Assembly (NCBI GenBank): GCA_034435635.1
Contig: DAOTWY010000102.1
Location: 1 to 40,655 of the forward strand
Reading direction: 5' to 3'
Source: DAOTWY01 sp003696565
GTDB lineage: Bacteria; Chloroflexota; Anaerolineae; Aggregatilineales; Phototrophicaceae
DNA: 40,655 bases
Position numbers and translations under genes: made by a program. The notes beneath the pieces were generated by a model. It did no database searches, was not told the DNA's origin, and saw only the letters and a list, made by a program, of their open reading frames with translations. Shown here piece after piece: positions 24,485 to 32,851 of the stretch (position 1 is its first letter; every line of letters starts with the position of its first letter).

Positions 24485-25567
24485 TTACACATGATGCGTA
24501 TCGCGGAAGCGGTGGCGCAACTGGTCAATTGGCTGACGATCACCGGTGTCCTGATCTTCATAATACCAATGTGTCCAACCATTGCAGGACGGGGTGTTTT
24601 TAAGCTGTGCCCCCACCTGATGAATTGAGCCAACATAACCATTTGCACGCAGCTTGCCGTCTTTTTGTATAACAGCTTTGTGTTTTTCATCTTTTGAATA
24701 AAGCACTTGCCCAGGTTGTAGATAGCCAGCCGCCAATAATTTTTGGAAAGGAATACGTGGCGGGCGTGACGGCGCGGCAGGTTGCATCAAAGGATGATCC
24801 ATCGGCAGCGGTTGTACCGCATCAATCCGTGCTTGGGCGGCATCAAAATAGATGCGTTCTTTTTCTACCCCACACCACCCACGATTGAGATATTTAGCGA
24901 CTGCTGCTGTTGTGCCCGTGCCAAGAAATGGGTCAAATACAACATCACCAGGGTTGCTGCTGGCAAGGATCACCCGCTTGAGCAGTTCTTCCGGCTTTTG
25001 GGTAGAATGGAGCTTGCGCCCATTGGCATCTTTTAGGCGTTCTGCACCACCACACGCTGGAATATCCCACACAGAGCCAAGCTGCTTGCCATCATTAAAC
25101 TGCTTCATCAGGTGATGATTAAAAGTATAGCGGCTAGATTCAGACTTCTTCGCCCAGATGACAAACTCAACATCGTTTTTTAAGCGCGTACCACGGAAGT
25201 TAGGCATGGCATTTCGCTTGAACCATGTGACGGTGTTCAATAACCAAAACCCCAAATCTTGCATAATACGCCCCACACGGAAGATATTATGATATGTCCC
25301 GCTTACCCAAATGGTGGCATCGTCTTTCATCACACGGCGGGCAGCGGTAAGCCATTCTCGTGTAAATTCATCATATTCAGCAAAGCTATCAAATTGATCC
25401 CACGCATCTGTTACCGCGTCAACTTGCGTCATGTTGGGTCGCCATAAATCCTTTTTAAGTTGCAAGTTATACGGTGGATCAGCAAAAATCACATCCGCAA
25501 ATTTTTCTGGCGCGTCTTTTAGCATCCATTGAATTGAGTCCGCCAGGAAAATTTGATTGGCTATCAT
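24485..25567 (-). CDS. Adenine-specific DNA methyltransferase, CcrM/HinfI type, with C-terminal RAMA domain
   Basis: 360 residues from the chosen start. The catalytic motif DPPYNL (residues 30-35) comes before the SAM-binding motif FDPFLGTGTTA, the order of the beta class of N6-adenine methyltransferases. Between them lie TVTWFKRNAMPN and HSTQKPEELLKRVI. The C-terminal 90 or so residues (LLAAGYLQPGQVLY, GSIHQVGAQL, PSCNGWTHWYYE) are the RAMA domain found in CcrM and HinfI methylases, so GANTC is the likely target (inference). No restriction enzyme gene is adjacent, so it is probably an orphan regulatory methylase. The ATG overlaps the rhomboid stop (TGATG) with GGAGG 6 nt upstream; an ATG 3 bases earlier is an alternative. 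The gene is translationally coupled to the rhomboid gene and closed by a terminator. Confidence 0.93.
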   Translation of the reverse strand: MIANQIFLADSIQWMLKDAPEKFADVIFADPPYNLQLKKDLWRPNMTQVDAVTDAWDQFDSFAEYDEFTREWLTAARRVMKDDATIWVSGTYHNIFRVGRIMQDLGFWLLNTVTWFKRNAMPNFRGTRLKNDVEFVIWAKKSESSRYTFNHHLMKQFNDGKQLGSVWDIPACGGAERLKDANGRKLHSTQKPEELLKRVILASSNPGDVVFDPFLGTGTTAAVAKYLNRGWCGVEKERIYFDAAQARIDAVQPLPMDHPLMQPAAPSRPPRIPFQKLLAAGYLQPGQVLYSKDEKHKAVIQKDGKLRANGYVGSIHQVGAQLKNTPSCNGWTHWYYEDQDTGDRQPIDQLRHRFRDTHHV

Positions 25568-26448
25568 CATAGTCCTCCGCGTGCCAACCATGTCCCCAAC
25601 AGCAGCACCCCCAACAACACCGATGCAAACGCCAACAGCACTTGTGTATGTTTTTCCAGCGGATTAATATCCTCAATCGTTAGGGCATTTTCCTGCGTGG
25701 GGTGACGTTTAGGCAATAGAATCGGTGTGATGAACCAAGCCAGCACCACCCCGCCTACAAAGCCGCCAACGTGTCCCCAGTTATCAATGCGGATTTGTGC
25801 ATCACTGCTCAGGGCGGTTGCAATCCCCACGCCAAAGTTCAACACCGCGACTACCACCAACTGCATCAGTTGGTTTTGAGCCATTTTGCCAAATAGCTTA
25901 CGATGCTTATATAAAAACACCATCTCCGCACCAAAAATAGCAAACACCGCACCAGACGCACCAACCGATGTAACGCTAGGCGGGTTCAGCACCACGCTGG
26001 CAATAGACCCCGCCAAGCCCCCTAGAAAATAAATCCACAAAAAGCGGGCATGTCCAAAAAAACGTTCTATCGTAATGCCAATTGCATACAAGGCGTACAT
26101 ATTAAAGATGATATGTGCCGGCGTGATGGGACTATGCAAAAACATGGCACTCAACAAACGATGATATTCCCCTTGTTGTAGCACGGCTGTATGGCTATTT
26201 GCCCCCCACCGATATAGCTCATCTAACTGTTGGATGGGCAAGACATACACCGCAACCATATAAATTAACACATTTACACCAATGAGTACCCACACCGCCC
26301 GTGGACGAACAACCGGCATCCGCAGCAAAACTTGCCCTTGTGGAGGGTGTTTGCGTTCTTGTGCCAGACGTTCTTGTTTTTCAGCATAATCCAACAAAGG
26401 ATGCCGCCGTTGATTATCTTGATTTTCACTTCCTGGTTCGTTTAGCAT
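25567..26448 (-). CDS. Rhomboid-family intramembrane serine protease
   Basis: 293 residues. A soluble, charged N-terminal region (1-48) is followed by a first helix (51-70), then the six-helix rhomboid core with HIIFN (H112, N116), GASGA (catalytic Ser165) and GHVGG (catalytic His226), and a further C-terminal helix (about 262-285). This is the 1+6 or 6+1 type. Rhomboids cut transmembrane helices of substrate proteins. It heads a two-gene unit with the methyltransferase, which it overlaps by one base. It is divergent from a zinc-ribbon gene with only 62 bp between. Confidence 0.93.
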   Translation of the reverse strand: MLNEPGSENQDNQRRHPLLDYAEKQERLAQERKHPPQGQVLLRMPVVRPRAVWVLIGVNVLIYMVAVYVLPIQQLDELYRWGANSHTAVLQQGEYHRLLSAMFLHSPITPAHIIFNMYALYAIGITIERFFGHARFLWIYFLGGLAGSIASVVLNPPSVTSVGASGAVFAIFGAEMVFLYKHRKLFGKMAQNQLMQLVVVAVLNFGVGIATALSSDAQIRIDNWGHVGGFVGGVVLAWFITPILLPKRHPTQENALTIEDINPLEKHTQVLLAFASVLLGVLLLGTWLARGGL

Positions 26449-26467
26449 AATCTAACATTCACACGAT

Positions 26468-26483
26468 AAGATACAATTATCTT
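26468..26483. promoter_or_regulatory. Palindrome in the divergent rhomboid / zinc-ribbon promoter region
   Basis: AAGATA-CAAT-TATCTT is a perfect 6+4+6 inverted repeat. It contains TACAAT, a good -10 box for the zinc-ribbon gene on the forward strand. A regulator bound here could control both genes in this 62-bp gap. Confidence 0.35.
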
Positions 26484-26510
26484 CTTAGCATAGCACAGTG
26501 AGTTAAGACC

Positions 26511-26876
26511 ATGCCAGAATATCATTATAAATGTCGTAGTTGTGGAAACCGGTTTAGTCTGTTTTACAAAACGTATGCCGAATTTGATGCCGCCAAGCCC
26601 GTTTGCCCAAACTGTGGCAGAGAAACTTTATCCGCATTGATCCAAGGCGTACAAATCGCCGCACCAAACCGAGATTATACTAAAATGTCCAGCCAAGAGA
26701 TGCTCTCCGTGTTAGAATCCGGTGATTCACGGCAAGTCGGAGAGATGTTTCAACAAGTAGGTGGAACTGACCCACGATTAGGCAAACAATACCATGATGC
26801 CACACAAAAGTTATTAAAAGGGGAAAAAATTGAAAAAGTAGAGCGTGACTTGCGCCATAATAGCGACGCGGAGTAA
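26511..26876 (+). CDS. FmdB-type zinc-ribbon protein
   Basis: 121 residues. The N-terminal 45 form a zinc ribbon of the FmdB/CxxC_CXXC_SSSS family: MPEYHYKCRSCGNRF, then VCPNCGRETLS, giving two CxxC pairs. The rest is a polar helical tail (MSSQEMLSVLESGD, KLLKGEKIEKVERDLR). Members are short, widespread and mostly of unknown role, with proposed regulatory or metal-site functions. No strong ribosome binding site is visible. The gene is single and convergent with the PAP2-like gene. Confidence 0.85.
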   Translation: MPEYHYKCRSCGNRFSLFYKTYAEFDAAKPVCPNCGRETLSALIQGVQIAAPNRDYTKMSSQEMLSVLESGDSRQVGEMFQQVGGTDPRLGKQYHDATQKLLKGEKIEKVERDLRHNSDAE

Positions 26877-26912
26877 TCTGCCATCTCCGCATCGCCTAAT
26901 CAATCATGCTTT

Positions 26913-27602
26913 TTATGCCACTTGCGACGCGGTTGTAGACTGTGGATCATACCAGGGCATCCACGGCACATTCCGCAACCCGCGCGGCACCAACCGCATC
27001 CAATCAAAATGTGCCACAAAATACGCCACAAATAACCCGCCATGCACGTCAATCGAATAATGTGAATGACTCAGAATGAGAGAGATTGCCTGTCCTGTCG
27101 CCAACACAAAAATCACCCACTGATATTTATATCCTCTAAAAAACATCGCCTGTATAAATGCACTGGCAGTGTGCCCACTAAAATACATCCCATGATAAAA
27201 CGTTTGGGCAATGATATGCTGCTCTGGGAAGTTTTCGCTGGGCGGTTGAATTTGTGCTAGCGGCGTGAGGTTAAAACTAAACGCACGGATTAAATACATC
27301 AACGCCAGCAAAAAGAACAAACGCGGAAAGTGCTTCATGCCGTTTTGCCAGACTAAAAACACAAAAAACACCGTCATCACTTGTAACGCACTTAACACGT
27401 CACCAATGAAAATAAAATCCTTGTTCTCTGGGAAAATATCCAGCAGCAAATCATCGGGACGGGCAGGGTTTGGATAATGTGTTTTCAAAAATTCAATGTT
27501 CAACAGAATGATGACAATGGTAAATACCCAAAACGCCGCCACCCAAACCATCTGCTTAATGAATAACGGCTGTCTGATTTCATACCAAGTTTGTTTGAGC
27601 AT
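26913..27602 (-). CDS. PAP2-type membrane phosphatase/transferase (sphingomyelin-synthase-like)
   Basis: 229 residues from the chosen ATG, with about five or six hydrophobic helices. The motifs MYFSGHTASAFIQAMFF and ILSHSHYSIDVHGGLF are the SGHT and HYxxDV signatures of the C-terminal PAP2 domain of sphingomyelin synthase-like enzymes, with the two catalytic histidines and the aspartate. Such proteins remove or transfer phosphate head groups of membrane lipids. The classical KxxxxxxRP first motif of PAP2 is not obvious, which supports the sphingomyelin-synthase-like branch. A longer frame starts at 27668 but lacks a ribosome binding site; GGAAG precedes the ATG at 27602. The exact substrate is unknown. 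Confidence 0.8.
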   Translation of the reverse strand: MLKQTWYEIRQPLFIKQMVWVAAFWVFTIVIILLNIEFLKTHYPNPARPDDLLLDIFPENKDFIFIGDVLSALQVMTVFFVFLVWQNGMKHFPRLFFLLALMYLIRAFSFNLTPLAQIQPPSENFPEQHIIAQTFYHGMYFSGHTASAFIQAMFFRGYKYQWVIFVLATGQAISLILSHSHYSIDVHGGLFVAYFVAHFDWMRLVPRGLRNVPWMPWYDPQSTTASQVA

Positions 27603-27781
27603 GACACTTCCGTCTTTCGTGCTTATTGAGGCAAATATGGCAACACACCGCTTTTTTATCCCATCCAATTAATTAATAAGCCCATACAGAGCGAGAATTT
27701 CGACTCTCTACTCATATAGGCTTGGATGATGAGGGAAGTGGGTTATCCAGTCAGTTGTGATACCAAATCAGAATTATAGAA

Positions 27782-27818
27782 GGAACGGGTGATTCCGCAA
27801 GCGGTATTCGCCCGTTCC
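27782..27818 (-). terminator. Terminator after the oligoendopeptidase gene
   Basis: GGAACGGG (27782-27789) pairs with CCCGTTCC (27811-27818). Inner pairs (CCGC/GCGG) extend the stem around a tiny loop. On the reverse strand it is followed by TTCTATAATTCT, a weak T-rich tail. It lies 16 bases past the stop. Confidence 0.6.
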
Positions 27819-27833
27819 AAAATACGCATCAGC

Positions 27834-29639
27834 CTATACGCCAGCAAGTTTTTCCAGGCGTTCTACCATATCCGCCAGCACGCCAAAAGTCGTATTAACA
27901 GCGTCAGGCTTGGTCATATCCACGCCAGCCTCACGGATAGCATCAATGGGATACTTGGAACTCCCCGCCTTCAAAAAGCCAAGATAATCTTGCGCTGCAT
28001 TCGGTACGCCACTGAGAATACGCCGCGCAAACTCGTGTGCTGCACTAATACCCGTTGCATAGGCATAAACGTAATACGCGCTATACAAATGCCCGAATGT
28101 CGCCCAGGTGATTCCAACACGCTCGCGATCATAGCTCATCGTGTCACCATAACCTTCTGCGAATAGATCAGCACACAAATTCACCAGATCATCCGCTGTC
28201 AACCCTTCCCCGCGTTCAACACGCTGATGCACCTCTAATTCAAAGCGTGCCAGTGTGGGCATGATGAAGAAATACCGGTGGAAATTATCCATTGCCTCTT
28301 CAATTAAAGCGATTTGGAAAGCCGTATCTGGGTTGGCTTCACGTAAATAAGCGCGGGTCATCGCCTGGTTGAAGTTTGAGGCAATCTCCGCGGCAAATAA
28401 TGTGTAATCTGCATTACGATACGCCTGATTTTGGCGAGACAGATAGCTATGCATACTATGCCCTAGTTCATGGGCTAAGGTACTCATCGCCCCCAAGGTG
28501 TCGTCATAGCTCATCATAATAAACGGCATCGTGTCATAAGTACCAAAGCTAAATGCTCCCTGCCGTTTACCTTTGTTCACGGCGCGGTCTACCCAACGAT
28601 CTTGCAAGCATCCTTGCCGCAAAGCATTGACATAATCCTCACCGAGTGGCTTTAACCCCTGGCTGATCCATTCCACCGCTTGCTCAAATGGGACATGTGG
28701 CTGATCATCGGTCAATGGTGCCCAAATATCATAGGGGTAGATTTTTTCCACACCTAAAATTTTGCGGCGCACTTCCCAATAACGATGCCAAGTTGGGATG
28801 TTTTGCTTGTAGGTATCAATCAAATTATGGAACACGTCAACCGGGATATTGTTTTCAAACAGGGACATTTCCAAAGAGGAAGGATACCCACGCACCCGGC
28901 TCATAAATACATCTTGCTTAACACTTTGCAGGTAGATCGCTGCTAGGGTGTTTTTATGCGCTAAATATTCCCCGGTATAACTATCATAAGCCGTCCGGCG
29001 AACTTCACGATCTGCATTACCATACAAGGTATCCAGCGTGCCCTGAGCAACCACATGTTCTGCACCATCTGCGCCAACCGCTGCCGGGAATTGCATATCA
29101 GCGTTGGTTAACATACCAAAAACGCCTTGTGTGCTGCTCATGGGGTCCATCGCCAACCCCAAAACTTGCTCGACTTCGGTACTGCGGACATGTGCCTGCT
29201 TGCGGAACAAGTCATCAAAATGCATAGCATAATCTTGCAAGCGAGGTTCATCTTGAATCCACTGCTCTAACGTGTCTTTACCAATCGCGATCAGTTCCGG
29301 GTTGGTAAATGCCACAGTCGCGCCATAATGCCCAAATAGACTTTGCACCTTGCCGACCATCGCAGTGGCTTCTTTATCCTCCGCATTGCATTCAGCTTCC
29401 ATCATGGCATAAAAATATAATTTCATAATATGGCGTTCAACATGATCTAGTTTGGTCAGGTAATCAGCCAATGTAGCCGCCCCTTCATTCAAGCGTCCGG
29501 CATAAGCCGCTAATTCCGGCAGCATTTTAGGGACTTCATCAGCCGCCGCATGCCAATCTGCACGTGTTGCAAACACACTTTCTCGGTTCCACTTTAGGGC
29601 AGTATCTACCGCATCACGGGTAGGGATTTGTGAGGTCAT
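27834..29639 (-). CDS. pepF: Oligoendopeptidase F (M3B zinc metallopeptidase)
   Basis: 601 residues, the standard length. An N-terminal helical domain (about 1-200) is followed by the M3 catalytic domain with the zinc motif HELGH (in MSTLAHELGHSMHSYLS). The third ligand is expected in TLFAAEIASNFNQAM, where the Glu of AAEIAS follows at the usual distance. The family signature YSAYYVYAYATGISAA is also present. PepF cuts short peptides in the cytoplasm during peptide turnover; there is no signal peptide. The start has AAGGAG 8 nt upstream. The gene is monocistronic, with a terminator after it, and divergent from the secreted serine hydrolase gene. Confidence 0.96.
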   Translation of the reverse strand: MTSQIPTRDAVDTALKWNRESVFATRADWHAAADEVPKMLPELAAYAGRLNEGAATLADYLTKLDHVERHIMKLYFYAMMEAECNAEDKEATAMVGKVQSLFGHYGATVAFTNPELIAIGKDTLEQWIQDEPRLQDYAMHFDDLFRKQAHVRSTEVEQVLGLAMDPMSSTQGVFGMLTNADMQFPAAVGADGAEHVVAQGTLDTLYGNADREVRRTAYDSYTGEYLAHKNTLAAIYLQSVKQDVFMSRVRGYPSSLEMSLFENNIPVDVFHNLIDTYKQNIPTWHRYWEVRRKILGVEKIYPYDIWAPLTDDQPHVPFEQAVEWISQGLKPLGEDYVNALRQGCLQDRWVDRAVNKGKRQGAFSFGTYDTMPFIMMSYDDTLGAMSTLAHELGHSMHSYLSRQNQAYRNADYTLFAAEIASNFNQAMTRAYLREANPDTAFQIALIEEAMDNFHRYFFIMPTLARFELEVHQRVERGEGLTADDLVNLCADLFAEGYGDTMSYDRERVGITWATFGHLYSAYYVYAYATGISAAHEFARRILSGVPNAAQDYLGFLKAGSSKYPIDAIREAGVDMTKPDAVNTTFGVLADMVERLEKLAGV

Positions 29640-29766
29640 TAAGCTGTCTCCTTATCATTTAATTTTATTTGAACGGGATTGTAGCACGAAAGCTACCCCT
29701 CTACCATCTTCAACCCGAATTTTGTATGATAGATAGGTGCAAACACAAGAACAAGGGAAACTCCTA

Positions 29767-31248
29767 ATGATGCGTGTCCTGCTTTTAGCCTTGCTCTGGC
29801 TCATCACCAGCCTCACACAGGCACAAACACCCACCATCAACTTAGATACCCTCCCCCCATGCCACTTTGAAACCGATGACGACAACATTCAAGTGGGAGC
29901 GGTGATCTATAATTTTGAAACCGGCACGGGGTGTACTCAGAACTTGGATGTGGTTTTTCCGGTTGCCAGCGTGCCCAAGATATTCATCAGCGCGGCATTG
30001 CTACAACGGGCTGCGCAGGGTGGGTTTTCATTAAATCAAACGCTGACATTCACCGAAGATTATTGGATGGGCGGCAGCAGCGATTGCCTGAATGAGTTTG
30101 ACCTGGGACGGCAAATTACCCTGAATGAACTCAATCAAGAGATGATCGCATGTAGCGATAACGCCGCCACTTGGATGCTGATGGACTTTTTAGGGTGGAA
30201 TGCCGTGCAATTTTATGCCGATCAGCAGGTCGATGGCATTGGAGATATTGTGCCGTATGCGGTGGTCGATCAGCGCAAGCTGGCGTTGATTGACTCACGT
30301 TGGAACGATGTACCGGTGGCAATGGCTTCACGATATTGGCGTAGCCGTTACACAGATGGGCTAGATGAATATTTCACCAACATCCCTCGTTATAGCCGTA
30401 ACACCTTGCTCCAAGCCAATGCTGACTACTTTGCCACATATCAAACAGATAACACCGCCACCCCCCGCGCTATTGCAGATTTTCTTATCAAGCAGCGAGA
30501 TTATTATTTGAACGATTTTGGTTATAACGGGCAAGCTGCATCTGGCTTATTCAACACGATGATGTATACCCAACGCCAATATAGTGTCCAGGCTTTCCCT
30601 GGTACGGTTTACGTTGGTGCCAAAAATGGCTTTGATACGGGCTTAGTGGCGGAGGTCAATTTTGGTGTGCATGACCTAAGTGGCTATAACCGCACCCCCC
30701 AGAGCATTGCCATTGTTTTTACACGCCAAATCAATCTCAATGTGCCACAAGTTCAACAGCCGCGCCAATCTGAAGGGGTATTAAATCGTTACCTGCGTGA
30801 TCTTTCTCCCATCATCAGCGCAATGTTATACCCCGATGCCGCAGTACCAGAAGTAACGTTCAATTTCACCATGAACACTGTCCGGTTGAACACCCTAGAA
30901 GCGATTGATGCCTGTTGGTGGAATTATGAGCTTTCTGGCTTTGCAGATAGCATGGTCAGCGATTTTGAATTATGTTTAGGGCAATTGGCACATCAAACAT
31001 CATATGCGTTAGAAGACCGGCTTGGTGTTGGTTTAGTCCTACGCGGGACAAATTATAATGAACAGCGCGTCACGTTGATCTTCACCCTGCCAGATGGCAG
31101 CCAGCGATCTTACCAAACCCAGCGATTAGGGCATAATGATGTGGCGTTTAATTGGTTTCATCCAGTGACGATGCGGGGCGAGTGGCGTGTTGATATTTAT
31201 ATTAATTTACAACGTGTTTATACAGAAACAGTACAGGTAGGTTTATGA
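29767..31248 (+). CDS. Secreted serine hydrolase, class A beta-lactamase-like fold, with extra C-terminal domain
   Basis: 493 residues from the chosen ATG, with a signal peptide (MMRVLLLALLWLITSLTQAQ). Active-site motifs of the penicillin-binding fold are visible: SVPK (Ser68, Lys71) and SDN (130-132). KNG (286-288) stands in place of KTG. The Glu166 omega-loop motif of true class A beta-lactamases is not evident. The protein is about 200 residues longer than a lactamase and ends in a beta-rich domain (about 400-493), so a cell-wall peptidase or esterase role is at least as likely as resistance. A GTG 30 bases upstream could also start it, but AAGGGA sits 8 nt before this ATG. Its stop overlaps the next gene (ATGA). 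Confidence 0.82.
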   Translation: MMRVLLLALLWLITSLTQAQTPTINLDTLPPCHFETDDDNIQVGAVIYNFETGTGCTQNLDVVFPVASVPKIFISAALLQRAAQGGFSLNQTLTFTEDYWMGGSSDCLNEFDLGRQITLNELNQEMIACSDNAATWMLMDFLGWNAVQFYADQQVDGIGDIVPYAVVDQRKLALIDSRWNDVPVAMASRYWRSRYTDGLDEYFTNIPRYSRNTLLQANADYFATYQTDNTATPRAIADFLIKQRDYYLNDFGYNGQAASGLFNTMMYTQRQYSVQAFPGTVYVGAKNGFDTGLVAEVNFGVHDLSGYNRTPQSIAIVFTRQINLNVPQVQQPRQSEGVLNRYLRDLSPIISAMLYPDAAVPEVTFNFTMNTVRLNTLEAIDACWWNYELSGFADSMVSDFELCLGQLAHQTSYALEDRLGVGLVLRGTNYNEQRVTLIFTLPDGSQRSYQTQRLGHNDVAFNWFHPVTMRGEWRVDIYINLQRVYTETVQVGL

Positions 31249-31751
31249 CAATGTCAAATACTTTTTTGATGTATCCATTAAATCAAGCTTTTGTGAATCG
31301 AACTCAAAGCCGTGCAGATGATCCAGCGATGTCGGTTGTACTCGTAATTTTATTGATCTTCACCCTGCCGATGCTTGGCTTAAATGGTGTGATGTTGGTC
31401 GCTTGGGCGGGGCAAAGTGGCGCAATTCACCCAGGTCTAATTGTGGTGACTTTGGTCACAGTAGGTGTGGATGCTGTGCTACTTGCCGCAGGCTGGTGGT
31501 ATCGGCGACGGTGGCAATTAGCCAAACAGGGGCAATTGATCCCTGGTAAGATCACGCAAGTGCAGGCGGAGCAACGTGGACGTTATACCATACTCACTGT
31601 CCACTATCAGTTTACATCCCCTAAAAGCTATACAACGATCGAAGATGTAGCGGCGACAATTCGGGATGACATCAAAGCGGATACGCTGCCACATATCGGC
31701 ACACCAATCACAATTTTATATCTGAATGATAAAAACTATCGGGTGATGTGA
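31245..31751 (+). CDS. DUF3592-like membrane protein
   Basis: 168 residues with two transmembrane helices (about 28-50 and 62-85), then a soluble beta domain: GQLIPGKITQVQAEQ, YTILTVHYQF and, at the end, GTPITILYLNDKNYRVM. The order and the final VxYLxxxxxxV pattern are those of DUF3592 proteins, whose function is unknown. The start overlaps the hydrolase stop by four bases, so the two are translationally coupled and may work together at the membrane. Its last 16 bases overlap the convergent DedA gene. Confidence 0.75.
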   Translation: MTMSNTFLMYPLNQAFVNRTQSRADDPAMSVVLVILLIFTLPMLGLNGVMLVAWAGQSGAIHPGLIVVTLVTVGVDAVLLAAGWWYRRRWQLAKQGQLIPGKITQVQAEQRGRYTILTVHYQFTSPKSYTTIEDVAATIRDDIKADTLPHIGTPITILYLNDKNYRVM

Positions 31752-32401
31752 GGGGTTTCCCCCTCCACACCTGCCATGCGCCGCCGCTTCACCCACCAAC
31801 GGATTGCCCATATTCCCCCGCCAATCACCAATATGATGATAATCGGCAGTTCAAACCGTTCGATCCAATCCAGCACGACACGCCAATTTTCACCTAACGC
31901 CACGCCAACCGTCAGCCAAAAGCCAGTCACAAGCAGTGAATTTAACCCACTAAAAAACAAAAACTTGGGCAAGTTCATCCGCGAAACGCCCGCCGTGATA
32001 GAGATGGCACTCCGTAGCACTGGGATCGCCCGCCCAAAGAAGATCATGCCCGCTCCATACTTATTAAACCCTGCCAATACGCGATCTAAAGCGGTCTCTT
32101 GCACACCAATATATTGACCATACCGCCGGATCACCCCGCGCACAATTGGCTCATTTGCCCACGCTCCCACCGCGTATAACATCAATGACCCAACCAACGC
32201 GCCACTGACCGCCATCAGCCACGCCAGGAAATAATTCATCTTGCCATCTGCCACTAAAATACCCACAAATGGCAACAGCGGATCAGTTGGTACCGGTGGG
32301 AACACATTTTCAATTAACATCACCAAAAACACACCTGGATAGCCGATCGCCAAGACGATCGCTTCAATCCATTCTGCAATTCGATTGATGAGGTCTGCCA
32401 T
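31736..32401 (-). CDS. DedA-family membrane protein (SNARE-associated / VTT domain)
   Basis: 221 residues. The family signature is clear: VMLIENVFPPVPTDPLLPFVG near the start, then IFFGRAIPVLRSAISITAGVSRM (the FxGRxxPxxRxxxxxxAG motif), and four or five helices with re-entrant loops. DedA proteins are lipid carriers or scramblases, some of which move undecaprenyl phosphate across the membrane. The tail is basic (RWWVKRRRMAG). A GTTAC-A-GTAAC palindrome lies directly before the start (32403-32413). The Shine-Dalgarno sequence is weak. Confidence 0.9.
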   Translation of the reverse strand: MADLINRIAEWIEAIVLAIGYPGVFLVMLIENVFPPVPTDPLLPFVGILVADGKMNYFLAWLMAVSGALVGSLMLYAVGAWANEPIVRGVIRRYGQYIGVQETALDRVLAGFNKYGAGMIFFGRAIPVLRSAISITAGVSRMNLPKFLFFSGLNSLLVTGFWLTVGVALGENWRVVLDWIERFELPIIIILVIGGGIWAIRWWVKRRRMAGVEGETPHITR

Positions 32402-32543
32402 TGTTACAGTAACGTCCTGAATGTTGAGATGATATAACTCTTACTATATCACAGATGCATCAGCAAAAAATTTGCATTAAAATATCAGTAAGATTATGTC
32501 GTCAAAGTTTGTCTAACATTCAGAGATATCAAGAGGCAACACC

Positions 32544-32843
32544 ATGTCAAATCATCAGGATGATCTAAAAAACATACTAGACTTCCTGCAAGCACCTGAA
32601 GATGAGTATGTCATCGAAATGGATTGCAGTAGTTGTGATACCTTAGCAGCACTGGCGGAAAAAGTAGCTGCGGGTACACCCATTCAAGAGGTGTTGCCAG
32701 CTTTAGCAGAACATGTTCAATACTGGCGTGACTGCCGAGAAGAATTTGAGGCATTAGTCGCCATCCTCAAGGCAGAAGACGACGGCACGCTTGCCGCCGC
32801 GCTAGATGACATCACAGATTTTATGAACAACAATCAGGGGTAA
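32544..32843 (+). CDS. Small acidic Cys/His protein, possible zinc-binding anti-sigma-like domain
   Basis: 99 residues, acidic and helical. Four possible metal ligands stand out: C28, C31 (MDCSSCDTL), H57 and C64 (LAEHVQYWRDCREEFEALV). In zinc anti-sigma factors the signature is HxxxCxxC; here H57 and C64 keep that spacing, the middle Cys is Trp61, and C28/C31 could supply the missing ligands. The start has GAGG 7 nt upstream. The stop is 8 bp before the thioredoxin reductase ATG, so the two genes are very likely co-transcribed. A redox or metal sensor role is inference; no sigma factor gene is adjacent. Confidence 0.7.
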   Translation: MSNHQDDLKNILDFLQAPEDEYVIEMDCSSCDTLAALAEKVAAGTPIQEVLPALAEHVQYWRDCREEFEALVAILKAEDDGTLAAALDDITDFMNNNQG

Positions 32844-32851
32844 ATCAAATT

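Noticed and set aside
24485..25567. Restriction-modification system
   Set aside because: No endonuclease-like gene lies on either side; the partner gene is a rhomboid protease, and the methylase is of the orphan CcrM-like type.
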